Assembly (NCBI GenBank): GCA_019914995.1
Contig: CM034134.1
Span: forward strand, 1,816,145-1,880,144
Direction of reading: 5' to 3'
DNA from: Acanthochlamys bracteata
Lineage: Eukaryota > Streptophyta > Magnoliopsida > Pandanales > Velloziaceae
Length of the DNA: 64,000 nt
Below the pieces are notes generated by a model. It saw only the letters and a program-made list of their open reading frames with translations, was not told the origin of the DNA and did no database searches. Each line of letters starts with the position of its first letter. Position 1 is the first letter of the stretch. The position numbers were made by a program, and so were the translations under genes. This document shows, piece after piece, positions 11,501 through 21,618 of the stretch.

Positions 11501-12162
11501 TAAATTTTATACGTTAATTCATTTTTGATTAGATTGCAGTACAAATAGCTATAAAATTATCTAAAATTTTGTAAGTATGATAAATAAGTTTTCTAAATTT
11601 TATTAAAATAGCTTCTACGAATTATTAAAAGTTTATCATTTTTAATATAACTACGATTAGGGAGGAGCAAGTAGCTAATGTTGCATTTTATTAGTGACCT
11701 CACAAAAAGATGGTCGTCTTTCTTATAGAACTATTAGCGACTCGAAGCAGGATGGTCGCTATTGCTCTACAAGTAGCGACCAGGTCTACCAAGGTCGTTG
11801 ATATTGCTAGTACTTCATATATTAGCGACTTGTTGGACTACGCGGTCGCTGTAGATAACCTATTAGAGCGGATGTTGTCAAGTGGTCGTTGTTGTTTGAG
11901 TTGAACAAATCATTTCAATCTTATTCTTTTTTTCAATACTCATACAAGTACATATATAGTCTCCATATATAAATAAGAAGAGTTCCAAAAAATAAAAAAA
12001 ATATTCTAATATAACTAAAACATTAGATATATATTGACTCACTCCAATAATTTGAGTAATTAATCGCGACTTCTACTTCCCTAGTCATTGTTATTCTTTA
12101 CTAGCGATTGCTTTTGGTGGTTGTTGATAAGCTGGTCGCTATTGACCATTGTTCTTGTAGTG
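8569..12162 (-). mobile_element. CACTA (En/Spm) transposon remnant
   Basis: A DNA transposon relic. Its right terminus is TTCTTGTAGTG at 12152-12162, the inverse of the CACTACAAGAA start typical of the superfamily. Subterminal zones carry many copies of a gcgacc/ggtcgc motif in both orientations (about 8577-8780, 10690-10780, 11360-11480, 11690-11900 and 12060-12150), as expected for transposase-binding arrays. A minus-strand tnp2-type transposase remnant lies at about 8850-10320. The left terminus was not seen and should lie beyond the inserted Athila-type LTR, left of the window. The C-terminal half of the transposase is missing, so the element is internally deleted and inactive. Confidence 0.8.
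8850..10320 (-). pseudogene. tnp2-type CACTA transposase, N-terminal half, decayed
   Basis: Read on the minus strand in shifting frames, this stretch gives recognisable pieces of the plant tnp2 transposase. About 10300-9990 fits the transposase-associated N-terminal zone, ending in TTWLDYDEKLP, like the family's TxWxxHGE. About 9800-9620 has VRLLNTKV followed by NKMIDDFLKIF and a decayed SSYYEAKK-like stretch. About 9140-8920 has DELKDLWEPKV and then MHAAIIWTINDFPTYGDLSR, a very typical tnp2 block. At least three frame changes and several stop codons separate the pieces, and nothing is seen beyond that block. It is a pseudogene without transposase activity. Confidence 0.75.
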
Positions 12163-12440
12163 TGTAAGCAGTTATCTTGGTTGGTTAGGTGTTCTAGTGC
12201 CTTGTAGTAGTGGACTTCAAGTAGTTGAATTAGTCCAAGTAGTGGAGTCTAACTAGTGGAATTCTTGTAGTAGTGGCAATCTACAAATAGGAAGTGATGC
12301 AGCACCTGTAGTGAATCAAGAAACAATTTTATTTCTTTTCTAATTTCTCTCCTCAATCAAGAATTTGTTTTCAGTCCAGCAACAAATTCTTATCATAGGA
12401 TGTGATATATAATAGAGTACCCTACGTAACCACCATTCAA
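12163..12440. other. unassigned stretch, possible solo copia LTR fragment
   Basis: About 280 bp between the CACTA terminus and the F-box relic. It has repeated tagtgg/caagtag words and ends in a pyrimidine-rich zone (atttctctcctcaatcaag) like the 3' part of some short copia LTRs. I could not find matched ends or a target duplication, so this is only a suggestion. Confidence 0.25.
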
Positions 12441-13460
12441 TTCGTCATCAATAGAATCTTTAAAGATGAATACTAGTTTCATTCCCAGTACGAAGAGCAT
12501 AGTGTCATTTGAATTTTTTACTTGCCTTTTTATCGTCCGTGACTCAAAATACCCATAAACCACTTCCATCTTGTTTCATAATCTGGCATAAATTCGAAGA
12601 TTTTCACGATATCTATGTAGTATGGAAACGGCTTTTGCAAACCTTTAACGGACTCTAATTTACAATCTTCTTGTCAGACGTTACTAAGTTGAGCTTTCCA
12701 CTAGTTGCACCGAAGTACCGTAGTCCATGGATGATTATTCATCTGTTTTTTTCGAAAGTTGAACATTCCTTAATTAGACTCTCCTTATCAACATCGAAGG
12801 AGATATGGAATCTTTCGCAGAAGACATCCAGAAAAGAGAGCCCCGATGGAAGACAAAATACTTGAAGAAAAATCTATTAGAATAAAGAATTCTAGTATCA
12901 ATGCTTAAAGTCAACTATGTCCCTTTAACAGAGGAGTATATATCTAACAAGCGAGCTATTACGCAATGATCAGCAATGGCTACCACTTTGAAGAACGATG
13001 ATACGTAAGGGTCGTGCGCAAGATTGTAATGTACGACTTCTTATAATCGAGTGATTCTGGGAGCTCTTTGTATTCCTTCATTGTGGGATCGCAAACGTAT
13101 AATCTCCACCCCTCTCTAGCAAAATAATGTTTTGTGTCTATGAGAGAGCAGATAACCAAGCCATTGTAATACGCAAGTCACTAGCAAAAAGAAAAGAAAA
13201 CATTTGGACCATTGCTGGCTAAGAGCCGCCAGCGAGATGAAGGGATTATCAAACATTGACAAAAATGTTGCAACAGGGTGGTTCCAAAGGCGTGAGGCGT
13301 GTTGTCTGATGAAGTAGGGATTGTAAATCAATGAGAGCCATGCTTTATCACGAATAGGCTAAGAAGTATGTTTTATGATTAGTCCTAACGAAAGGTGAAG
13401 CAGGTGAACCTCTTCATTATCGACACTTCTCCGTCTTCCAGCGATGGTGGTGGCCTATAT
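12440..13460 (-). pseudogene. F-box protein pseudogene (F-box associated type)
   Basis: On the minus strand, broken frames give the hallmarks of a plant F-box/kelch-like protein of the F-box-associated class. At about 13420-13300 is an F-box end with the WLSLIYNPYFIRQHASRLWN stretch, like the family's WRSLISDPxFxRxHxxR. Near 12840 is VFHRGSLFWMSS (VFxGxLHWxSP type). Near 12720 is LRYFGATSGKLNLV (RYFGESxGxLHLI type). Near 12600 is MPDYETRWKWF. Several stops and frame changes break it and no full frame exists. Intact members would serve as substrate adaptors of SCF ubiquitin ligases. It lies between two transposons and was probably a duplicated gene that decayed. Confidence 0.65.
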
Positions 13461-13687
13461 TATTGCTCTTGGCGGTGCCGGTAACAGTAGTAGTGCTAGC
13501 TAGGTTTTCTATACTACTAGGTTTCTATATAGTGTTCAATTGAAGATGAGTTTCTGCTGAATTACAAGACTATTATCCACGCCTAAGTAGATTGGACCCA
13601 CTAGCTTTCTATCAGAATACACTCCGAATTAGAGGTTGCACCAGAATGCATCTTCAGTTCATTGTCTAATAAAGAGGATGTTTACAA

Positions 13688-14222
13688 TGTTGAAAAAACG
13701 TGATCTCGGTTGTCGATAGACGTAGGAGAAATACAAAAACACACTCGAACATCTTGTCTAAGTAATACGAATATTTGCTTGGAAAAAAAGGAGAAAAAAT
13801 TCTCACGGAAAGATAAACTAGTATCAAGAAAATTACCAAATTAAAGCAATTATAAGGTCTTATGTTACACTTTAAGTGGAAATTCTTACTAAAGTGTTTT
13901 GCTTTTATTTTTCACATTTGATGTCGTGAATAATCTTCCTATATTCCGAATGAATGCCTCTTACCCATATATATAGTGTGTCCAAGAATACTCTTAAACT
14001 TTCAAACGGTTGTCCTTTTATCTTTCCATCAATTGTTCAAGTCTTTTGGCTTTCCATCTTTCAAGCAATACTTCAAATTCCTTATTTGTTGGCCTTCCAA
14101 CTTCTTAGATGATGGTTCATTTCCCTGACCTTTGACATTCTAACATAAATTCACATTTAACTTGCTACATTATCATGACCCACTTGCTAATATTTAACAT
14201 AGTGGCTTTACAATATATAATA
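13688..14222 (-). repeat. copia element left LTR (3' LTR in element orientation)
   Basis: Aligns by eye with 17415-17982. Shared blocks include tcgatagacg, tgttacact..aagtggaaa, cttacccatatatatagtgtg, caattgttcaagtcttttgg and gttggccttccaa. Mismatches are frequent, showing long independent decay. Confidence 0.85.
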
Positions 14223-14239
14223 AATCTCCCATTTAAAGA

Positions 14240-17200
14240 CAATTTATAAATTGCAAGTTAAGTATAACAAAAAACTGATATATAAGTGCCAAAATTCAAT
14301 GACATTAAAAATAGATACGACTAAGAGAAGCAGTGCTAACACGCATGCTAGATGACTTTCTTGACCTCATACTCTACCTATCTTCCACCGGTTTCATTGC
14401 TATTTTGAAAAGATTACCTTTCGACTTCCTTTTGACTAAGTTCACATCTAGTGCTGTCTTCCGTTATGATTCCAAACAGCATACAGATTTACAAAATGAA
14501 AATTTGTCAAAGGTCACGCTCTTAGTTAAGGTATCCGCAGGATTCTCATTGGTAGGAATTTGATTATATCAATGCTCACATTGGAGTCCACCTCTAGTAC
14601 ATAATGATACTAGACATCTATGTGTGTTTATTTTGGAATGAAGTGCTGAATTTTTTACAAAATACAATGCACTTAGGCTATTACAAAATAGAGATAGAGT
14701 CTTTTATTTTTATCAAAGTTCCTCTGATAATCTCTTCATCCGGACGCCTTTCTTGCATGTTTGTGTTACTGCCATATAGTCAGCTTCCATTGTAAACAGA
14801 GCTACTACTGGTTGCATCTTAGAGTACCAACTAACAACAGCACTTGCAAGAATAAATACATAATTTGAAGTGGATTTTTATCCTATCCAAATCACCTATA
14901 TAGTCTACATCAACAAATCCTTTGGTAGTAAAATTAGATCCTTTTTAACACAATACAACATTCAATGTTCCTTTCACATACCGAAGAATCTTTTTCACTG
15001 CCTTTCAATGCCAGTACATGTCATGAACCTACTTACCCCACTCCCACTTCATATGCAATGTTAAACTGAGCGCAAATCATTGTATACATTTAGGCTTCGA
15101 ATTTGTGATGCATATGGTACTCGAGACATCCTTACATTCTCTTCCTCCTGCTAGGGTATAATTAATAAGATAGTTTGAGACTAATAATAAATATGATAGA
15201 CATCGTCTAATCACTATATATATTGAACCATTTCAACGCTTCTTTTAGACAACTAGTATGAGACGGTCGAATCTTTTTATTTCATCTATATCATCATATA
15301 TGTATTCCCACGATTCTATTTGCCGGCCCGTCCCCAAATCCTTCGTATTGAATTCACTATCTTGTCACAAGCATATCATCTATATACAATAACAAAATGA
15401 CAAACTTAACCTCCCTCAAATCTTTTCATGCATACAGAAGAGTCTGAGACACGTTTGTTGTTTCTAAAGCTGCGGATACAAAAATCAAATCTCTTATACC
15501 AACACGGTATTTGCTTAACCTCAAAAGGAGATTTGGCAAACCGACAAATCAGATTCTCCTTATCTTTCACGACAAAGCCTTTTGCTGGATTAATATATCT
15601 CCTCTTCAACCTCCCTATACAAGAAAGCCATCCTCAAATCTTGATGTACAAGACGCAGATCTGATGATGCACGCAGCACTATAAATAGTTGTCAAACGTG
15701 ACACTTGAAAGAAGATCTCATCAAAATCGATCACTTCTATTTGTACGTAGCCTTTTACCATTAGCCGAGCACGATGCTGTTCTACTTTATCATTGCTGTC
15801 TCGATTGATCTTATAAACACATTTGTTCCCAATAGTCTTACGGTTGTGTGGAAGAAGGATCAGCTCCCATGTTCTATTCGTATGAAGCATCTCTAGCTCC
15901 TCTTATATAGTTTCCATTCATAGAGACGCATCTACAGTCTCCAATATTACTTTGAGGGAAGATAACTATTCTTTCTCTATGAATAAATAATATTATATTG
16001 AGATGACTCAATAAATAGTCATAGTATCTCTCAAGTGTCTTTCTCTTGTGAGTTGAACACATAAGGGACGTAGGCGAGGAAACTCCATCCTCTTCTATAT
16101 GCTCATCCAGTACATGCTCCAGATTATCATCGTCTTTTTCATCATTCTCCTCTAATAGCGATATGGTCACCACTGAAAGTGATGCCTCCTTCTTTATTAC
16201 ATCGCCTTCATCACTTTTTACACCTGGTCATCCACAAAGATAATACATTATGGGCATCCCCAAGAAATGGGCATCGCCTTCAGTCACTCCCTTGCATACT
16301 TGCTGAAGATAGCCTTATAGGTAGTGGATCACATAAGTGATACCACAAAACATTTTCAGCATACTTCAAGAATATGCATCTTCTAGACTTCGGATCCAAC
16401 TTAATTCTTTTCTGTGCATTATACATCATATATCTCGAACAACCAATAATATATACAGACAAGAATAATCAACAACTGCACCAGTGCACAATTTTTTTGG
16501 AAATTTAAAATCAATAACAGTAGAAAAAATACGATTCAACAAATCGCAAGCAACTTTGATTTCTTCTGCCCAAAAATTATGTGGCAGACCAGCCTAAAAA
16601 TTGTGACACGTACTTGTTCAGCTAGTATTCGATTGAATTGCTCCGGTACTCCATTCTGCTGTAACATGGCCACTATAGACTGCCTTTTGATCTCTTCTTG
16701 TGCCAAGTAAGTAATAAACTCCATAATATTGTATTCTCTAAGATTGTCTGATCCAATGCATTTGATCTTACTGCTGGAATTAGGTTCCACCCATGCTTTA
16801 AAGAAATTGAACATCTCAAAATTCTTCGACTTTCTTTGGATTGGGAGCACCTAATTTCTTCTGAAAAATCATCACTAAATGACACAACTATTTAACACCA
16901 CCAAGAAATAGTTGCGCTAACTCCCACACGTCCGAGTGAACTAGGTAGACTTTATCTTTGGCCCTAAAAATTGATCTCCCAAACTTTACCAGTGCTGCTC
17001 ATCAGTGACATATTTTTTACAGAAAGGCAACTTGACCTCGAATAGACTTAGTAGGAGCTTCCAACCATTGAGAATCTTCAAGCCACGTTACAAGATGTGC
17101 CTAAGTTTCAAGTGTCACACTTGCGTGATATCCTTAATATTGCCAGATGTATCCGTAATGTTTCTTTTCCAATAAGCTCAGCAAAAGAATATCATTGGCT

Positions 17201-17410
17201 AAAGCAAGATAAATATGTGTCAAAACATATCGCTCCATCTTTTGCCATCTTTCCTCCAGAAGATCATTTGGTCAATCCTTTAATGCTCCCAAACAATTCT
17301 CTTTTGCAAGAACCGCCAACAATCTTGTTTTCCACAACGTGTGGTTACTCCCGTTGAACTTCTCAATCTCATACTCGTATACCATCATAATAAAACAATG
17401 CCTCTAATGC
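14240..17410 (-). pseudogene. copia gag-pol remnant
   Basis: Fossil gag-pol read on the minus strand. The clearest part is the reverse transcriptase N-terminal zone (about 15615-15890), with TWELILLPHNRKTIGNKCVY followed by the RARLMVKGY strand typical of copia RT. About 16280-16860 is integrase, with the EFITYLAQEE and RQSIVAMLQQNGVPEQFNR zones. About 14300-15300 would be the RT C-terminal and RNase H part but is very worn. It has no functional capacity. Confidence 0.8.
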
Positions 17411-17414
17411 CACT

Positions 17415-17982
17415 TGGTAAAAAAATCGAATGTGTTTGATTCTCGATAGACGAAGTGGAAATATAAACACAATCAAAAATCTTGTCTACGAAATATGAGA
17501 ATTGATATTAGAGTAAAACAAATACAAATATAAGAGATTTGCCTGAGAAAAATGAGAAAAAAAACTCGACGGGAAGGTAAACAAGTTTAAAAAAATCACT
17601 AAGTAAAACAATTATAAACTTTTGTGTTACACTTAAGTGGAAACTCTCACTAGAATGCTTTTTTTTATCTATCACAATTGATATTGTGAATGATTTTACT
17701 TTATTTCAAATGAATGTCTCTTACCCATATATATAGTGTGTTTTGGAAAATCTTGAATTTTTAAACGATTGTCTTTTCATCTTTTCATTAATTGTTCAAG
17801 TCTTTTGGCTTTTCATCTTCCAAAAGATGTTTCAAATTTATTAACCGTTGGCCTTCCAATTTTTGGATGATAGATCATCTTCCTTTGACCTTTAACATTC
17901 CTACCTATGTGAATATTTAACTTATTACATTTTAAAGAGTCATTTACTAATATTCTATATAGTGACTTTACAATATCTAACG
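17415..17982 (-). repeat. copia element right LTR (5' LTR in element orientation)
   Basis: Partner of 13688-14222 (see the shared blocks listed there). It abuts a worn tRNA-Met-like primer site on its inner side and the tagaa flank on its outer side. Confidence 0.85.
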
Positions 17983-17987
17983 TAGAA

Positions 17988-19830
17988 TTGCTTTAACTAA
18001 TGAATATATATATATATATATTATTTTTAAATATTTGAGAAAAGATTTTAATTTTTTTATTTTTCAAAATATTGAATATTATACATATAATTTATTTAAA
18101 TTTTTATAAAAAATTTAAATAATATAAGATATTTATTATTATGAAATAAAATTTTAACTAATAGTAATAAGTATCGTAAAATATAAAAAAATTTTGGACG
18201 GTTATAATTGAGAATCTATTTGTCTGCAATGTTGGCAGAATCGACCAATTTGCCAATCCGAAAAGCTTCTCGCACCCAAGCCGATAATTATTATTAAATA
18301 ATAAATAAATAAATATAAATAATAAAAATAATTTTAAAAAAATATTATTAAGATAGAAGTAAATAATAAAATATTTTATTATTATGAAATATTTGTTATT
18401 AGAAGTTGACCTGATCAATTGTCAATATTAGATCAATAGTCGTCGTTGACCGGTCAATAAGCACATGTTACTATTCACGGACTGAACGGGCCAAATCTTG
18501 AACCATTTGGCTGAACCGCGAGGTGACCCATTTACTCCGGTCCGAGTTGACATTTATAATTCTCTCCCCAAAACTCAAGATTTGGGAATAAAAAAGAGCT
18601 TTAGGAACAAACGTCAAAATTTAAAAATATGTGTGTTGTAGTAAAGTGAGTGTTTGAAAAATAAACTTTTTTAAAATATGTTTGAGAAGTGAATAGAATT
18701 TTGTCATTGATTATAGTTAAAAATAAATCTAAAAAATGTTTTGTATTTGGTTATATATGAAAATAAATCCAAAAAAATAAGCTTTTTGCAAGGAATAAAA
18801 GTGAGTTCTACATAAGAGACCTTAAAAATTACTTTCTAAACTCATGTTATACTTTCTAATAACTCGCTTTTATAAACTTACTTTTTACTAATTTATTTTT
18901 TATTTTTTAAAATAAGTAAAACACGTTTCTATAACGTTAAATTAGATAATACAAAAAGTAATAATAAGTAGAACAAAAACAAAAGGACAAAAATCAAACT
19001 AAAAGCAGTAATGACAGTAAACAAAATTTTTAAAGGAAAAACATCAATAAACAAGTTCCCTTGTTCATTTTGTTCAAATAAATAATACCATTTCCGGTAG
19101 TTTAAATAAAATACAGCCTTAAAAGAAACGTTACATATTACAACACGCATACATATCTAAAATTTCATAAAACGTTTCTAAAATCTAAGTGCCGACGCCA
19201 CCGCGTAGCCCGCGCCCACCAACACATACGCAAACAGAGGTAGAAAGATGCTTCTTGTTATTATTATTCTGACATGCAATCTAAATTCTAAATGCAAAAA
19301 CGTAGTAGTCTTATTATTTATGTACTCAATCTATTTGCAGCTACTTTAAAGAACCCCACAAACGAAATTCCAAAGTTCTAACCAATCCAAACACAAACCG
19401 AAGCACGCAAAGAACCAACACAATAATATTAAGTTAAAAAGAATTCGTTCCAAGTTTTTTCAAATACCAACTAAGAATTGATCCATCGTTTCCATATCGC
19501 AATTCTTCGCGTCTTTGACTCTTTTGTCTTAACGTAACGAATTCTCATGATAACGGGTATGAACCGCGCCGGATTCATTATTCAACAAACGAGTTTGTAT
19601 GGATCATGTATCCTTTAACTTATTGCAAAATACGTCCACTTCTAATGATTTAGCTCAATCGAAACCTTTATGATTGATTTTTTATGATGAAAAAAATCTA
19701 ATGACCGTGCCGGTAAGTTTGGTTTATCCTGCAAGAACATTGTTATTGAAGTTTTGATTCTTAATGACAAAAAGCTTGAGTTGTTGGATTTAGTTTTGAG
19801 AGACTCGAAAGTTACATCATATATGTTCAG
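17988..19830. other. AT-rich intergenic stretch without a recognised gene
   Basis: Mostly AT-rich, including an (at)n run at about 18006-18022 and AT-rich blocks at 18030-18420 and 18600-18960 that could be worn MITEs. One GC-rich island at about 19190-19240 reads on the minus strand as LPLFAYVLVGAGYAVASALR followed by F and a stop. No upstream coding sequence could be joined to it. I see no gene I can support. Confidence 0.5.
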
Positions 19831-19834
19831 CCTA

Positions 19835-20405
19835 CAAATTAGGTTGGACTTATGTTAATAGCAGAAGGGTCTAGTCACTAAAATGAAAAACGAATTAGTC
19901 ATTTAGAGGTGAGTCAGTAAGTTGCATTAGGCTTGGACCACATGGGTCCTAACTCGAAGGATTTAACAATCCACAATTTTTAATATTTTCATATTAGTTA
20001 GGTGCTGAAATGAACGTGTGGAAGATGATAATTCCTAAATAATTAACCAATCATTGTAGCTTAAAGACCCAATCCTAATTACTAATTAGTAGCATATCCA
20101 GTAGAGTAGAATCATCCGGCGTGTTACTGGAGAAGAAATTAGTGGGCCTCTAAGTTGGACTAGATCTGATTAGTAGCGAAGAGACTTAGGAATGTTAGCC
20201 TAAGTAAAAAACGATTTAACTAATTTGAAGATGGGCCAACAACTTCCGTAGATTAGGCCAAATGAGCTCTAATTTATTTGGCTTTATTAACTCATATTTT
20301 TTAATAATTTCATATTAACCGGATGTTGAAATAGACATGTACATATATATTAGATGTTAACACTTAGTGGTTAGCAAATCATTTGAACTTTTAGATCCGA
20401 TCCTA
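19835..20405. repeat. diverged tandem duplication, period about 320 bp
   Basis: Two tandem copies of a non-coding unit. Matching landmarks are aaaaacgaattagtc (about 19886) and aaaaaacgatttaac (about 20206); ggtgctgaaatgaacgtgt (20001) and ggatgttgaaatagacatgt (20321); and agacccaatcct (about 20065) and agatccgatcct (about 20393). The spacing is steady at 320-329 bp. The copies differ at many positions, so the duplication is old. It contains no coding frame. Confidence 0.7.
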
Positions 20406-20635
20406 TAATATATACCACAAAAAATACATCCTTTAAAGTAATCAGGTTTTTCAAGCACAATACCAATATAATTTAGCACAGTACAGTGAATTATATGTAG
20501 TACAGTATTTATATATAATTTTTTTAAAATTAAAAAAACTTTTGTACAGTTTTCAAAAAATATCAAAAAAGCTCAATTCTAAAAAATCTTTTATATTTTA
20601 AGCATTTTTAAACGTACCCTAAGTAGACATAGTTA

Positions 20636-20881
20636 GGCCGCATTTACTTACAATCCAAATTTCACTTTTTCAAACTCACTTTTAATATAAAATAAATAAA
20701 AATTTTAAAATAAATTGTTTCTATCAAAATGTTTTTTCTAAAATTTAATTTTAAAACTTACCATTACTAAAAATTAATATAAAAATTTATTTTTTTATTA
20801 AATATTTTTTATTTTTAATTTAATTTTTTAAATTCACTTTCAAAAAAATGAATTTATTTCAAAGTAAACACACTTTTAGTT
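20636..20881. mobile_element. possible AT-rich MITE
   Basis: An AT-rich block whose ends look weakly inverted: ggccgcatttacttac on the left, and on the right the reverse of gtaaacacacttttagtt. The inverted match is short (gtttactt against catttactt) and no clean target duplication was found. A MITE is only a suggestion. Confidence 0.3.
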
Positions 20882-21249
20882 GGTTTTGAGTTATAAACTC
20901 AAAACTTTAGAGGCGAACAATTGTTTACGAATAGAAACTTAATAGCCGAACCAATTTACCATATAGTTCGTTTGTCATTGAAATAAAAAATATATACCAA
21001 TTCATTAAGCCAAAGGAGCTGAAATATACCAATTCATTCAACAAGGACCTATTCTGAAAACACTGCTCTCCAGTCGGTCTCTCCTCTATCTCTGAAATGT
21101 TTCGAATATCCATTATACATACCGGATCCGGATAATCTTTTGTAGACAACCCACTCAACCAATAACCTTCCACCATAACAACCCGCCTTTCCCAGACTTC
21201 TCTTCCTCTCTGAAATAGACCACTTTCCCTTCTCCCTCCACTGGTCCAC

Positions 21250-21618
21250 ACCATTCTCATTCTTCTTCTTCCAATTCTCTGCAGCTTATAGCTTACAGCT
21301 TACAGCTTGTACTCTTAGGTTATCTTTCACTTCTCCTTCTTCTTCCCTTCCACTCCAATTCTCTTCTTCCTCTTCTCTACCGTAATTCTTAGTCCTCCTT
21401 TAATCTCTTCAATCTACTTAAATCTTAATCTCTTCTTCCGTCTTGCTCTTGCTCGTTTTCTTCTTCTTTATTGTTGTTGTCGTCGTTTCTCGTCGTCGTC
21501 GTTGCTCTTCTTCTTCTTCTTCTTTGTTGTTTGTTTGTTGTTGTTGTTGCCGTTCTTCTTCTTTAAGTAATTCTTCTTCTTCTTGTTCTTCTTTTAATCA
21601 ACCGACAAAGAAACAACA
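21250..21618 (+). promoter_or_regulatory. CT-rich 5' leader / promoter-proximal region of lipase gene
   Basis: Directly upstream of the lipase start codon lies about 370 bp of strongly pyrimidine-rich DNA (repeated cttctt, tcgtcg and gttgtt runs at about 21340-21600). This is common in plant 5' untranslated regions and core promoters of housekeeping genes. Near 21290 a cttatag/cttacag word occurs three times in tandem. I see no clear TATA box. The transcription start is not determined. Confidence 0.55.

Larger units (their letters stand above)
13683..17987 (-). mobile_element. old Ty1/copia element with both LTRs, minus strand
   Basis: A copia element in reverse orientation with left LTR 13688-14222, right LTR 17415-17982 and decayed gag-pol between. 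Flanks tacaa (13683-13687) and tagaa (17983-17987) match at 4 of 5 positions and look like the target duplication. A gggaga-type purine tract adjoins the left LTR in element orientation. A tggcattagaggc sequence next to the right LTR resembles a mutated initiator tRNA-Met primer site. The two LTRs differ visibly throughout, so the insertion is old. It is heavily broken, with well over ten breaks. Confidence 0.85.

Noticed and set aside
18158-18418. An 86-codon minus-strand frame rich in Phe, Ile, Tyr and Asn
   Set aside because: It is a product of AT-rich composition, without a motif or neighbouring exon.
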